DNA of 64,000 nucleotides from Montifringilla adamsi. Lineage: Eukaryota > Chordata > Aves > Passeriformes > Passeridae. Within the stretch, counting starts at the first letter, position 1. Each line of letters starts with the position of its first letter. A model generated the notes under the pieces. That model was not told the origin of the DNA, ran no database searches, and worked only from the letters and a program-made list of their open reading frames with translations. Below are positions 13,540 through 26,100 of the stretch, one piece after another. The position numbers and the translations under genes were made by a program. The DNA lies in NCBI GenBank assembly GCA_017590115.1, contig JAGGNK010011114.1, positions 1,541,733 to 1,605,732 of the forward strand, in the 5' to 3' direction.

Positions 13540-14005
13540 CATGCTCTGGGGCACGACAGGACCGTCCTGGGGATGCCTCGAGAGGCTGCCTGGAACAGAG
13601 GCTGGACAGTGTTAAAGGAATAAAGTAGATATTTATTAAAAGGCCTTAAAGGATGCACCTTGGGCAGTAGAAGAGCCTGGTTGTAGCTCTACCCAAGATG
13701 GACCCCGAGTCATGGGTTTTCACACTTTTATAAGTTTTGGTCCATTTCCATATTGGGGTTCATTGTCCAATTCCAGCTCCAGGTGATGCAGTCCCATCCT
13801 TTCAGATTTGCTCTCCTCAATTCTCTGTTTGCACTTTTTGGGCTGAAGCTGCAATGGTGTCCTTGCTTCTGGGGCTGGAAAAGGATTGTTTTGTCTGACT
13901 GAGCTGTGAGGAGAGCTTGCTAACACTTTATATGAAGTTCAGAGTTATATACTAATGCAGTACAGAATCTGGAAAATATGAAGGCTAAAACTTAAGGCAT
14001 CACTG
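13540..14005 (-). mobile_element. Solitary LTR-like element, probably passerine endogenous retrovirus type
   Basis: The stretch with GATATTTATTAAAAGGCC, CACTTTTATAAGTTTTGGTCC and CCAATTCCAGCTCCAGGTGATG matches my memory of an LTR family common in songbird genomes. On the minus strand it has AATAAA and a TATA-like element, giving the orientation. No viral coding sequence flanks it, so it is a solo LTR. Ends are approximate, and no clear target-site duplication was found. Confidence 0.55.
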
Positions 14006-14181
14006 GTGCTCACTGTGATGTTCCTCTCTGGTACCTCCATGGCTTTACATGGCTGCTTCCCCATGGGCCTCCCTCTGCATTGCCAGTCAGGTGCAATTTG
14101 CACATTTTCCCCCTCCCCAAATGTAGTTTATGTGCACTAATAGGTGAGTATGGCCCTTATGTGGTTACGAGGGCAGAATCA

Positions 14182-14687
14182 GCAAACCTCACCAGGGCAT
14201 TTGGCCTTTGATCATAAGCAAAATGTTCCACAGACATGGGAGGCATCCCACTGAAAGAGGTCACAGCACCTGCTACCCAGCAGCTTAAAGCTCAGGAGTA
14301 AGGGTTCTTCACCCTTCTTTCTCCCACACCTACGTGTTCCAGAATTTCATCCAACTTCCTTGTCTCACTGTATTTCTTTAGCAACACTTGGAGCAGTCAC
14401 TACGGTGGCAATGGCCAAAATGGCTGTGTTTCACATCGGCAAACCTCACCAGGGCATTTGGCCTTTGATCATAAGCAAAATGTTCCACAGACATGGGAGG
14501 CATCCCACTGAAAGAGGTCACAGCACCTGCTACCCAGCAGCTTAAAGCTCAGGAGTAAGGGTTCTTCACCCTTCTTTCTCCCACACCTACGTGTTCCAGA
14601 ATTTCATCCAACTTCCTTGTCTCACTGTATTTCTTTAGCAACACTTGGAGCAGTCACTACGGTGGCAATGGCCAAAATGGCTGTGTT
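14182..14687. repeat. Perfect tandem duplication, 257-bp period
   Basis: Copy 1 is 14182-14438 and copy 2 is 14439-14687. The shared 249 bases read identically, from GCAAACCTCACCAGGGC to AAATGGCTGTGTT. Copy 1 ends with eight extra bases before copy 2 begins. No known repeat family is recognised in the unit. Confidence 0.95.
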
Positions 14688-15046
14688 AATAAGCTCAGCC
14701 TTAGATTGCTACAACAAAGCCTTCTTGAGCAGCTGCTTAAGAAAACATCTGTGACTTTTCACTTAGATGTGGGTTTTTTCCCCAGAATAATCAAAGGAAA
14801 GCAAAGAGATTGCCGCCCTGGCCCTCCCAAGCATGGAAAAGAGTCTTTTTTCCTTGGCTTTTGTTAAATTATTTTTCCCATGCTCTTGCTCTTCAACCCT
14901 GTCCTTAGGTCAGCTTAGAATGGTGAGTGGTCTAAGTATGATGGATTTATTGCTTTAAACTTCACAGAGTACTGGAGAATGAGGTAACAGCATAAGCAAT
15001 GTGGAAAGACTTGTACATTTTTTAGTTTGATTACTGGATGTACTTG

Positions 15047-15197
15047 GAGGTTTCCAAAATGGATTATTTTTTTTCTTAAAAAAAAAAAAAAAAGGATTGG
15101 TTTGAATACTGAAATTGGATCAGAGGTTTCCAAAATGGATTTTTTTTTTCTTAAAAAAAAAAAAAAAAAGATTGGTTTGAATACTGAAATTGGATCA
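15047..15197. repeat. Tandem duplication, 76-bp period, with T/A palindromic core
   Basis: Copies at 15047-15122 and 15123-15197 start GAGGTTTCCAAAATGGAT and end GAAATTGGATCA. Each contains a T-run/CTT/A-run core able to form a hairpin. Differences lie only in and beside the homopolymer runs. Confidence 0.95.
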
Positions 15198-16435
15198 AAT
15201 CCATCTTGCATCCCCACCTAAGACTGAGATTTGGATCTACAAGTTGAGAATCTTGAGAATAAAGATCTCCCTCCTCACATGTAATTACAGATAGTTTCTG
15301 AAGAGGTGAAATGTCACAATATGATGAGATGGAAAGTGCATTAAGAGAGAATGAGTTCATCTTCCTGATACAGAACAGTCCCTGCACAGTAATTGGATTA
15401 TGGCAGCGCTGGACATTTGGGAAAGTCTGTAATGCTGTGTCTGCTCCATTTGATTTGTACACCAATGGATTTCCCTTGCCAGTAATGGCTTTCTCTGAGC
15501 TACTGCAAACTCTGAAGTGGGAAATGAAAATTGAATTTTGGGGAGACAGGAGCTGCCATGATCACGGTGACATTGCAGCTTGTTATGCAAAGCTTTGGAG
15601 GAGGCACTGATGCATCCCTGTGGTGTAAAGACTTTTATGTAAAGAGCTTGGGCCCCTCTGTAGGTACTGACAGCTCTGTAAAGCTGCACTGCCATTGTTT
15701 AACAGCCTAGGAAGAAAAGATGTTCCTGAGCACATATAAACTGTTTCTGTAAATAAAAACCAATTTCATTCACAATTTGTAAAACACAAGAAAGCAAAAT
15801 CCAAAATTCGTAACAATGGGAGCAATCAATAGATTAGACACACACACGGGGTAAGATTTAGACAGGATGAGTTTGCTTTTACTTTTGGGAATATATTTTT
15901 GGAAAGCACATTTTTGGGAACAAGAAAAGCTCCCAGCGTAGTGTTGTGGAATGTGAAAGGATAAGCGAGAAATCAGCATGGAAAATTAATTATAAGGTTC
16001 TATTAGAAAAGTAAATCTTTGTAATAGTGCCTCTGAAGAGCCACACTTCAGCTGGAGTATCTGCAGCTCTGTCTCCCCAAAAAACCTCTCACCTTTCTGT
16101 GCCACCACCTCAGCATGCAAAGTGCACCAACACCATCCCTTCTGGCAGGTCTTTATTGCTTTGAGATTGCTTTAGATGGATAATAATGAATCTTATAACA
16201 AACACCACCTTCTGCACTTTCCTGCTGTTTCACAACTCCCAAAACACTTTAGAACTCCACCCCACCACAACTAAAATGCAGTGTGCACATATAGAATATA
16301 TTGATGTCTTAAATTTATGCTCAAGATCTTTATGCTCATCTGCCTGCAGTGGGGCACAAAGAGCAAACAGAGGCCCCCAGATACACCACATAAACAAATC
16401 CTTTGGACCTATGATACTGTTTGTATTTATTACTT

Positions 16436-16441
16436 TTACTG
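16436..16441 (-). terminator. Candidate distal polyadenylation signal of ADAMTS5
   Basis: AATAAA on the minus strand in the context AAAGTAATAAATACAAACAG, 6.2 kb below the stop codon. That distance is in the range expected if the avian 3' UTR is as long as the mammalian one. Another AATAAA lies at 16152-16157, and several more lie between here and the stop (for example near 21016 and 20649). Confidence 0.3.
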
Positions 16442-17745
16442 AAATCACAGAGTCAAGTGTTTTGAGATTACAACTGGTAAATTATACATATATAATGGTT
16501 TACAAAACAAAATATTGGCCTTCTGTGTGTCATTGTACAGTGTAGACCTTGCACAGTTCACTTCAAAGGTATTTGTATTTTGTGTAACATATTTTTATGA
16601 TGTAAACTGGCTGACACAGTGGTGCTCTAAAAATATTAACTCTCTCTGATTAGACAAAGACTAGGATGAAAAGTAGGTTTTGTTGACACATCTTGGTTTC
16701 TGAAGGGGTACTGGTGTTTCAGCCAGGTGACAAAGTGACTTCCCACAATATGCTGACACCAACAGTGCACAAAGAGGCACGTGAAACAAAGAAAACCCAA
16801 ACTTTGAGCTTTCCCCTTAGTCTTGCCTGCAATACCTTGTTCATTTTCTCTTATCTGATGCTAAGCAGATGACCTGGCAATAGAAGTTAAATTTATTGCT
16901 CTACAGAATTATACCCTGTCTCCAACTTACTCAATTCAGCATATTTCCTGTATCTGATGGGATTTTAACAATGCCTGTATGCCTGTCACTATGTTTCATA
17001 AGATAACCTATTTGCAGATTTCACAGTTCACATGATAAATTGTGTAAACCAGCTACTATAAATAAAGAAAAAACGATGCTGTCACAGTGGTGTAAGTCTG
17101 AAGCACCTCCAGCAAAGCCAAATGATGCCATGAAGTAACTCTAAATTTATGTAGGCATTTCTAAACCCAGTGTAACTTTTTTTCCCATGGGAGTGGGAGT
17201 TATGGACACCCAAATACTCAAATACAAGCACACACACAAAATATGCACCTGCACTCAGGCACGGGTGTCTGAACATGGTCTGTGCCAGGCTGATGTTTGT
17301 GGAGAGGATTTTACTGTCCTTACACTGGCTCTGAGCCTCCACAGACAACTTCCAGGGCAAAAGACGCTGTGAGTTTTGTCCTGTGACTCGGAGACTGCAG
17401 AGCAGTGGGGTGGTGTTGGGGTGTTTGGTGTGGTGTGGGGAGGAGCTCTTACACCACTCACCTGTGTTTAGGGCTTTTCAGATTTTATCACTGAAAACTT
17501 GTGCTTGTGGTTAATCCTCCTAAGCCCCAAAGCCCCTTTTGGGGTGCCAGCTGAGGACCCAATAATCTCTCTCGCATTAAGAGACATTGCTGGTGCATGT
17601 AATAAACCAGAAATAGCTGCATTTGCATTGTTCTTCGAAGCAAGAATTGAACTAATTAAGTTAATACAAGGGCACCCATAGGAAAAAAGCCCTTGAAAAT
17701 GTTGAACATGGGAAGTATGAATGCAGTGAGGCACTCTGGCAGCTC

Positions 17746-17991
17746 TATAAAAATCAAATCACTTCACGAAAAAAAGGAAAAAATTCTCCAAACCACATTA
17801 ACATTTTTTTTTCCCCCAGAAAGTTCCAGCCTATACCCAGAGAATCCAACTTTGCCTCTTGCTATAGTATAAAAATCAAATCACTTCACGAAAAAAAAGG
17901 AAAAAATTCTCCAAACCACGTTAACGTTTTTTTTTTTCCCCGGAAAGTTCCAGCCTATACCCAGAGAATCCAACTTTGCCTCTTGCTATAG
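17746..17991. repeat. Tandem duplication, about 122-bp period
   Basis: Copies at 17746-17867 and 17868-17991 start TATAAAAATCAAATC and end CTCTTGCTATAG. Apart from homopolymer length, the copies differ at three places: CCACATTAACATT versus CCACGTTAACGTT, and CCAGAAAG versus CCGGAAAG. All three are CG versus CA. Confidence 0.95.
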
Positions 17992-20900
17992 GCTTCACTT
18001 CCTCAGTGTCAACAGCATGGCATGAGGAGAAACATTCACCTGAACTTACTGCTGAAAGCCCACAATTAATGATAAACCCTGTTCAAAGCCTGCCCTTAAG
18101 ATCATCAGAGCCCAGCCTTGTATTCCCTGGCATTTTGGATTGAGCCTTGAGTGGAAGCATCACCTACTGGCCATCCCTAATTCCTCTAAAGCCCCGTGGC
18201 TTGGGCAGTGCCTGGGTGGCAGAAGAGAGCTGGAATTTAACTCAGGTGGGCACTGGGGAGCAAGGTGACTTCAGCAGTGTGGAACTGTTCGTGTGCAGGC
18301 TGTGGTACTGCCCTCGCAGAGCCACTTGTGTCGGTCACTGAACTGACTGCAGAAAAGCTGGAGGTTTGTCCATATCACATTTTTCCCCTCACACTGCACC
18401 CTATTCTAGTTCCCTTGAGGTCTGCACTAGCTGAACTGGAAGAAAAGTGGAAGCAAACAGGTATTATTCTCATGGAAACATGCTTTGCTGGGTTTTTTAA
18501 AACCTAATTTTGCCCGATGTGGTGCAAAGAGCTGAAATTCAATTAAGTAAAACACTTCAAAGCCTTCCAAGTCGGGCTTTTGACTTTTTATAGCCACATA
18601 TACATATTTATATATGTATATAAACAGTGGTAACATAGAAAAAACCAGCTTTTTTAATGGTTCAGTCCTCATAAACCAAATCATATGTTTATCAAGCTAT
18701 TTTACAGAGACACCCAGGAGCTTTCTCTTTAGTGTTGTCACTTGAACATAAGAAGCTGCATGAGAGAAGAGTGCTGGCAACTCAGGGGAACTTCACTCCC
18801 ATGGAGAGGACTCCAGTTACTGAAATTCTGCTACAATTTAAGCAAGGGGTAGGATCAGCTTTGGGGGTCAATCACTGAGGCCTCCAGCATGAACTGCACG
18901 TGCCTTTGAGACACCAATCTGTTTTCTGAATTCTTCAGGAGCCACTACAGGGCTTTTCTGGCCCGCAGACCTTTGGGACTTGCTTGTTGAGAGCTTTTTG
19001 AAGTGTACCAAGGAGCTTGGAGCATGAGGTGTCATCAAACTAAAAAGCTACAACTTCTCGAAGGAAAAGCTGGCAGCAGAAAAAGAATATACATCTACAC
19101 ATGTGTGTATACACATACACTCCTGTTCCATGCAGAAAGTCTTCTAAATAAAATCATACAAAAAATGACCAGTGCCATATATTATGTAAACTCACAAGGT
19201 GTACTTTCAACACAAACCCGAAGCATAAATTAAAAGAGAGCCAGAAAGAGAGACAGAGACGACAGCAAAACATTTTAAATATAGAATTTGCACAATTGGT
19301 ATTTTGTTAAATAAGAATAAATAAATTCATTACATCCGTTCACATACCAGTTGTAAAAACAATAAATTATTTTATTTTTTTCAGTGCTGTGTTGCTTTTT
19401 TTTTTTTTTTAAACAGTTGTTATTAATCCACAAGATTATTCCCTCTTCCCCTTGTGATAAAACTGTTTCCACAGGAGGGCAGCTGAACTTAATTTCTTGT
19501 ACACAGTCAAACCAAAGATGCCAGGCTTTTTCCTAATGAGAATATCCTACTTGCAAAGCAGATGCTGTAAACCCCACTGATGCTCTGGGGTCCAAATTCA
19601 CCTGAGGGAGCGTGTCTCAAAGTCAGAGTGAATTTAACACTGAGATGGTTCCTGGCTGTGCCAAGAGCACAATTCCAGGTTTCCATCTCCTTGGTGCATT
19701 TCATGAATCCAGCTGTGCAACACTGGGCAGAAATGTAAACAATGATGTCACAGTGTGAGTGACACGGGATTCAGCTGAGAGCAGCCCTTGCACCAATTCT
19801 TCATTCATCAGGTACGTGGGACAGCCTTGCCACAGGCAAGGTTTGGAACTGGACTCTGATTTGGGAACACCTGAAAAAGCAAGTGTTGGCTTACCCTCTA
19901 GCTGACATTTTTCAGGTCCTGCCTTGGTCTGTGTCCCCTTTGCCTCCTCACATCTTTGCCATGTGAATTTGCTTCATCGCTACACTGGTGAAAATCACTG
20001 CAGTGGTTTGTTCTCGGATTTATTTCTAAGTAAACTCTTTCCTTTTTAGAAGATATTAGTGATCTAAAGAAGCTCTGAATTTATACCCGCATATGGCATG
20101 CCTAGATAGCATCCAAAAGCTTTACTCAGCCTGCTGAATATACAATAAATTATTACCATGATGCAAACACAAATACTTGCACGTTCTGTCTCTACGATGA
20201 CAGAACACAAACACCACTAAATGCAGCAGCTGTATGCTGAGACAAATGTTGTCTATGCTGAGACACATGCAATCTCCTGATCTTTTTTCCTCTCACGATG
20301 GTTTCTATCTGTTATGGACGTTTTGGAGAGGTCCTAGGACATGTGTAACACACATATAAGTATCAAAATTAGATTACTTGGAAGGAAAAATAAGGCATTT
20401 CAAAGTGATCTTATTTTAACAGGCAGAGGAGGCATAAATGTTTACTTTCCAGCACTGTGCAAATCATCTGAGCCTTGATACCAGTTCTTACAATTGGGAT
20501 CAAGAATAAATGGGGAGTATTCCTCAAGATGCACAGTTTTGCACAGGATCTACTCCTGAACAGAAGGCCACACCATTGTTGAAAGCTGATTAATAACATT
20601 TGTTGGCAATCCATTTAACAGAGGAGGAGGCCCTGCCCTTGGTACTGTTTATTTAAAACAGGGTAAAAAACCAGATCCTTCTCCAGATTTCACAGTTGGA
20701 GATGTAGCAACTCTATGCTGTTTTGAAATCATCACATGATTTTTGAGAGTTCACACAAACATGCCACAGTTGCAAAAACATGTTTGTGTCAGCCTGGAGT
20801 CAGACCTGCCCTTCTTGCTCCACACTCCAGCGAGTTTTCCCTGCTGATTTCATGCCTGGGATTTTCAGAAGAGCCTGAGGTGTTTCAGTGCTCAAGTAGC

Positions 20901-22356
20901 ACTGACTTAGATCTGAGGCTTGTCTGAAAATCCTCCTGCAGTCTCCTGCTCTCCTGTGTGGATGAACAAAGGAGTAAAAGATGGGGTCTATTTCATCAGT
21001 GGGTTTTTTTACCCTTTATTTTGGTACCTGTTATCTTAGGGTCTAATTCAAAGCCTATTATTAAAGAGATATTAAAGAGAGCAATTTTACCAGGGCTGCT
21101 CTCAGGCCTCCACCTGCACAAAGTGAAATGCCCAGCCTCAGTCACAGAACTTCCACAAGACAATAACAGGATTCAGGAATTGCTGCCAAGGAAAACTGTT
21201 ACCAGCTACTGCCTGTGCTGTGGAAACAGTCTTATTGATATTGGACAAGTCCTCCACATCCTGATGTGGTTTGACTTCCTAGTGACCCCTCTTCCTCCCA
21301 AATGTGGTAGATATACAAAACATGAATGCCTTCTAGAGCTTTAAAAAAAAACCCCAAAACACACACAAAACAATTTAAAAAAAAAGACAAATAGTTACAA
21401 ACTTTTGCTGGTAAGATGAATACCAGAGTTAGACACGATGGACAAAACAGTGATAAAATATTAACTGCTTGCTGTGTTTTTTTGACCTTGAGAGCCTCTT
21501 GAAAAGATGTAGGTACATTACACATTGTTAAATTCAAGGCAGAAGCCATAGAGAAAACACCAGAGAAAGCAGCTGAACACAGCTTCAGAATATCTGAGTT
21601 AGAAAACACTTGATTACCTCACCTGTAAGTTTTGGTTCTCTAACTAGTTTTCTACAAAGCACAGTATGCCTCTGTTTCATGGAGAGGAGCAGCTCGAGCA
21701 GCTCTTGCTCAGTGACAGCAAGGAGCCCAGGCTGTGACACAGCTGGAACCAGGCAGGTTTACAAGCACAGCGTACACAAACTCCTCCAGCCAGCTCCTCC
21801 TTGGGTGCATGCCTGACACCCACACGAGGAGGAGCTCCTGATGCTCCTGCTGTTGGAGGAATGGGGGCTTCCCTGCTCTGCAAGCTGCTGCAAGGCTCCT
21901 CCTGAGAATTTTGGGGTGGAAACACAGGATTTGTAAGACATTAATGATACACTGTCAGGAAATTCCTACCGCGAAAACGTATTTCCTTTTGTCAAAACCA
22001 AAAGGTATCACTTTTTAAAACCAGCAGCAAGCTCTTCATTTTCCAGTAAAACATCTGTGGCCCTTTATGAAGGATGGACCAAGTCCACAAGGGCTGCAGA
22101 TATACTTTGGTCAATCATTTTGCTTATGTAATTTGTCTTTTGATTTCTTTAATAGAAGGAAGTGATATAAAGTGATATACCAACTGAAACATATTTACAA
22201 AACAGTATAAAATAAGCTACTGTGGGATCATGGGGACATGTGACGTTTCCTAAGGACATAACTGTAGCAGAGGTAGGTGAAAAAGGGGAGATGATTCTGT
22301 AACCTTCAAATATCCCAGGATCCTCCATTCACTAGTTTTTTCTTCTTTTGCATTAT

Positions 22357-22362
22357 TTTATT
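22357..22362 (-). terminator. Candidate proximal polyadenylation signal of ADAMTS5
   Basis: AATAAA on the minus strand about 250 nt after the stop codon. It is the first canonical hexamer downstream. Its use cannot be told from sequence. Mammalian ADAMTS5 mRNAs carry a 3' UTR of several kilobases, so this would be a short isoform at most. Confidence 0.25.
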
Positions 22363-22613
22363 TTACGTTTTTGCAGACACAGAGGGCTTATAACAACTTT
22401 AACGCTTACTTTCTTTGACGTATTAAGACCACCCTACCATTATTTAAAGCAGTGCACATCTTCATTTGGTCCAAACAGGCAGATTCTGCCCATAATTAGA
22501 GACTGAACACAAGTACTTTGAAGCCTTTGCTTCTGTCTGTGTGGGCAGACCTGCCACCAGCACGCCAACAGCGGCTTACTCAAACCTCTTTGAAAGCAGC
22601 TCCCCGCCACCGG

Positions 22614-23178
22614 TTAGCACTTCTTCAGCAAGCACTGTTTGAACGCTGAGGGTCTCTGGGAGAGCAGACATCCCTTGGCCAGTTTCCCGTGCCCGTCCTT
22701 GCACTGCACAGTCCTGGTGTGCCAGCCCGTGTCGCACGTTCGAGAGCAGGAGAGCCACGGCCCCGTCACCCAGCGGGGCTGCGCGGCCGGCGCCGTCACT
22801 TTGCCGCCGCCGCCGGGGACGGCGTTTGCCAGCTGGCCCTGTTTCTTTGGCACGAAGAAGCTGTAGCGCACGTCCACGGGCTGCGTAGGGTCGGTGGCCA
22901 GGATCTGCACGATCAGGATCTCCTTGGTGGCCGAGTGGCCCATGGCGTGCAGGAAGTCGTCCTTGTGGCTCCAGCCGCTGTAGTTCATGACGGTGCCGTT
23001 GATGTCGATGATGGTTTCCGAGGTGGAGATCATGTACTTGCCGTTGACCAGGTACTCCCCGTTCTTCTTCTTCAGGGCCAGGTAGGCCGTGAACCTGCTC
23101 TGGTCCTTGCTCTTGAACTGCCGCACCTTGATGTGGGTCGCCCCTTCCGGGATCTTCACCACGTCCGTGTAGCCCTTG
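22614..23178 (-). CDS. ADAMTS5: ADAMTS5 coding exon 8: spacer, C-terminal thrombospondin repeat, stop
   Basis: 565 bp, residues 668-855 plus TAA at 22616-22614. It begins (S)[18 protein letters not shown], the start of the spacer, which governs substrate exosite binding. The glycine/proline-rich linker at 782-798 is followed by [15 protein letters not shown], the second thrombospondin repeat, ending QCLLKKC. The acceptor is CCTTCCTCCAG. Sequons are at N728 and N733. Confidence 0.97.
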
Positions 23179-26100
23179 CTGGAGGAAGGGAAAGAAGGAA
23201 GAGTGTCACTGCAACGCCGCACAAAGTCACTGGCATGACACAGAATCACAGGACCCAGCAGGCTGGAACAGATCTTTCAGTCCAACCTATGGACAACAAC
23301 AACTTGCTTCATTTCAGTTCAGGCCACCTGGATTTTCCCTAAGATTAATTTAACCAGGTTCCACTCTTGGCCTGCTGTGCTGTTCTTCATGTTCCCCAAG
23401 CAGTTTCTGCTGCACTTCTTGCAGATTGCTTAATCTTTAGCTTTAGGGACAGTTTGACGTGGGTCAGATACCAGAGGAATGAAAAATAACAGATAGCTTA
23501 TAGATTTCAGCAAAGGGTGGGAGATATGAAATACGATGCACGCGCTGCCTGCCAAGGAAAAGATAATGAGATATGCATTGGTTACAGCTGTTTCTTGCTG
23601 TCTTTGCTATAGTGATGATTAAGGAAAGCACGAGCAGAGGAACAGCTGGGTAGAGGTACCTTGGGAACATTTAAAAATAGTCTTGATCACCGAGAAAAAA
23701 TTTGTTTACTTTGAAATTTATAAAGCCAAAGATTAATCGCCAAGTGTCTAATAAGAGGGGCACCCAAAGGCTTCATCATGTGTGCCACTAGTTATGAACT
23801 ATCTTAACTGGGATTTAGAAAAAGAGATTGAACTCTTTTACCAAAAGTGACAAGCATTCAAAACCTGCAAGTGTGCTGGAATTTATCACTATCTCAAGTA
23901 TGTTATTTTAACTTTACTGATATATAGAAAACAATTTAAAGGCTTTACATAGCTGCAAGCTACCAGCTGGACACTGGAGATGTGTTTTCATTCCTAAACC
24001 TGTGACAAAGCCATCCTCAAAGTACCTCATATCTGAACGGTTTAATGAGAAAATACATGAAAAATACATAAAAGTGATGGCATCTCCTTTGGGATTGTTT
24101 AAGGAACAGACTGCTAATTTTGAGAATTTTTGGCTGCACAAGTAGAGACTGCACATATTACAAATAAAACATTTGTGCTGATCCCCTGCTATTTCCAGCA
24201 GTTATGGGACAATGACTTAAGACTCCATTGATTTAGCACCTCCATAAAGCTGGAGCAATGTGGTGTGAATCCCAGGCTGGGGACTCTGCTCTACAGCACA
24301 GCACAAATATTTTTACACGAGAGTTGCCAGAATAACTCAGTTCAAACATGTCATTAAAGTTACAAAATCATTTGTTCAAAACCTACAAGCAGTCCTGGAG
24401 AATTCAAATTGTCTGCACGAAGAGCTGTAATGCTCCATGTGCACAGAGAAGCATGTGCAGATTAATTCCCCTCTTTCCCAACTTCTGATAATTTGGCTTT
24501 ACAGCTTTTTAAACAAAAACCCTAGGAAGCAGATTTCCCAGGAGATTCTGTTTTGCCTGCTTTAAAAGAGAAAAAAAAAAAAAAAAAAAGCACAAACAAA
24601 TGTTGTCATGGCAATTGTCTGCAATGGGAAGTATTAGTTTTGCCTTGTATATTTAAATTGCCTTGTACATTTCGTGTACAGATTGTTGAAGTTTATAGTG
24701 GACAGCAACAAGGGAGCTGCCGTTTTTCAGTGGAGGAAAGATGATTTTCCTACCAGCACTGCCCTTTCAAACAAAACTGTAAAAACAGTTTACAGACAAT
24801 TAAGATTTCACTATTTTAATCAGGGGTTTATTTTAACGTCAATTACTCGCAGAGGAGAATTGCCCCAAACAATTTTTCCAGTAAAAATAAATCAGCAGTC
24901 CCAAATCCAATCAAAATCACACTAGAACATAAATTTACCCTCTGGCCAGTCTCATGACACTTAAACGCATGATTTGAGGAGTAAGATGGTAACTTCACAG
25001 GGATAATTATAATAAATCTCTCCATTTCCAAGTGTATCTATGGTACAAATCTGGCCTCCCTGAAATTCATGGAGCCCCTCTAACATTTTTCCTGGAGCTT
25101 GATTATTGCCAAATCACATGAAATACATCTCCCACTGTCAAGTTCACTTAGACATTCCCAGACATCCCAGTATTTACAAATTGGAAAAGATTTGGTTTAT
25201 GTAATTACTAATTTGGTTGGAAAGCAACTCTTTTTGGCAGAGGTGTTTTGGCATCATTAGGTGAGCAATCATTGGTTTACCAAGAAGAAGATTAGTTATG
25301 TTTATTTTTAAAACAAATTCACTCTCCAAGCCATTTTTGACTGCTATTAATCAGTCTGTTGAAATGTATAGAAATAAAAGATCATTTCAGGAGTCAGATT
25401 TCAACTTCTGGTAGCTTTCAACATGCTATGTAAGAATTTGGAAGTTATAAAATCAAGTTCATATATAAAAGATGCTTAACACAGTCACTGCTTCTGAGTA
25501 AAAATTGTCAACTGAAAGTTTCTGTGTGTAAATCAGTCCTCTGAGATCTTGGTATCTGTATAAATGATGATTAAAAATCCCAATTTTTCTGTGATCTTAA
25601 GAATTGAAGAGGGAAAAAAATTAGTTGACAGAAAGGACTTACTTGAGGTTGGCCTATCAGTACTGCCCCCAGTGTGGTGAGGGAAAACCATGGCAGAAGT
25701 TAATTTATTTTACTTGTATTAAGTTTTAGTACAATTAGAATGTGAACTCTGAGAGAAAAATGGCTCATGGATAAATGCTATAAATATTTGACTTTAAAAT
25801 ATAAATATTTTTGACTTCAAAAAATCCATCTGGAAATTGATATTATGCCAGTGGACATGAAGGGATATGAAAAGATATAGTCATGAGTAAGCCTATGGCA
25901 TTTCTGATATCTCATCTATTTATCTGAACTCCACACCTACTCAGCAGTGGGAAAAGGCAATTTTTGGTATAATCTCTCTCAGCTGTTAAGGAAGGTGTTT
26001 ACAGCTGTCTGCTCCTTTGCACTTCTAATACAAGGAATGTTTGTCACAAGATCAGGTGGGAAGTCCTCAGTGCCACTCAAACAGATGAGATGAAAAAGCA

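Larger units (their letters stand above)
16436..22613 (-). other. Probable long 3' UTR region of ADAMTS5
   Basis: A+T-rich, non-coding sequence following the stop codon. It has no recognised interspersed repeats except the local tandem duplication at 17746-17991. The lower boundary depends on which polyadenylation signal is used and is inferred. Confidence 0.35.

Noticed and set aside
22689..23342. 217-codon plus-strand open frame
   Set aside because: Antisense shadow of ADAMTS5 exon 8.
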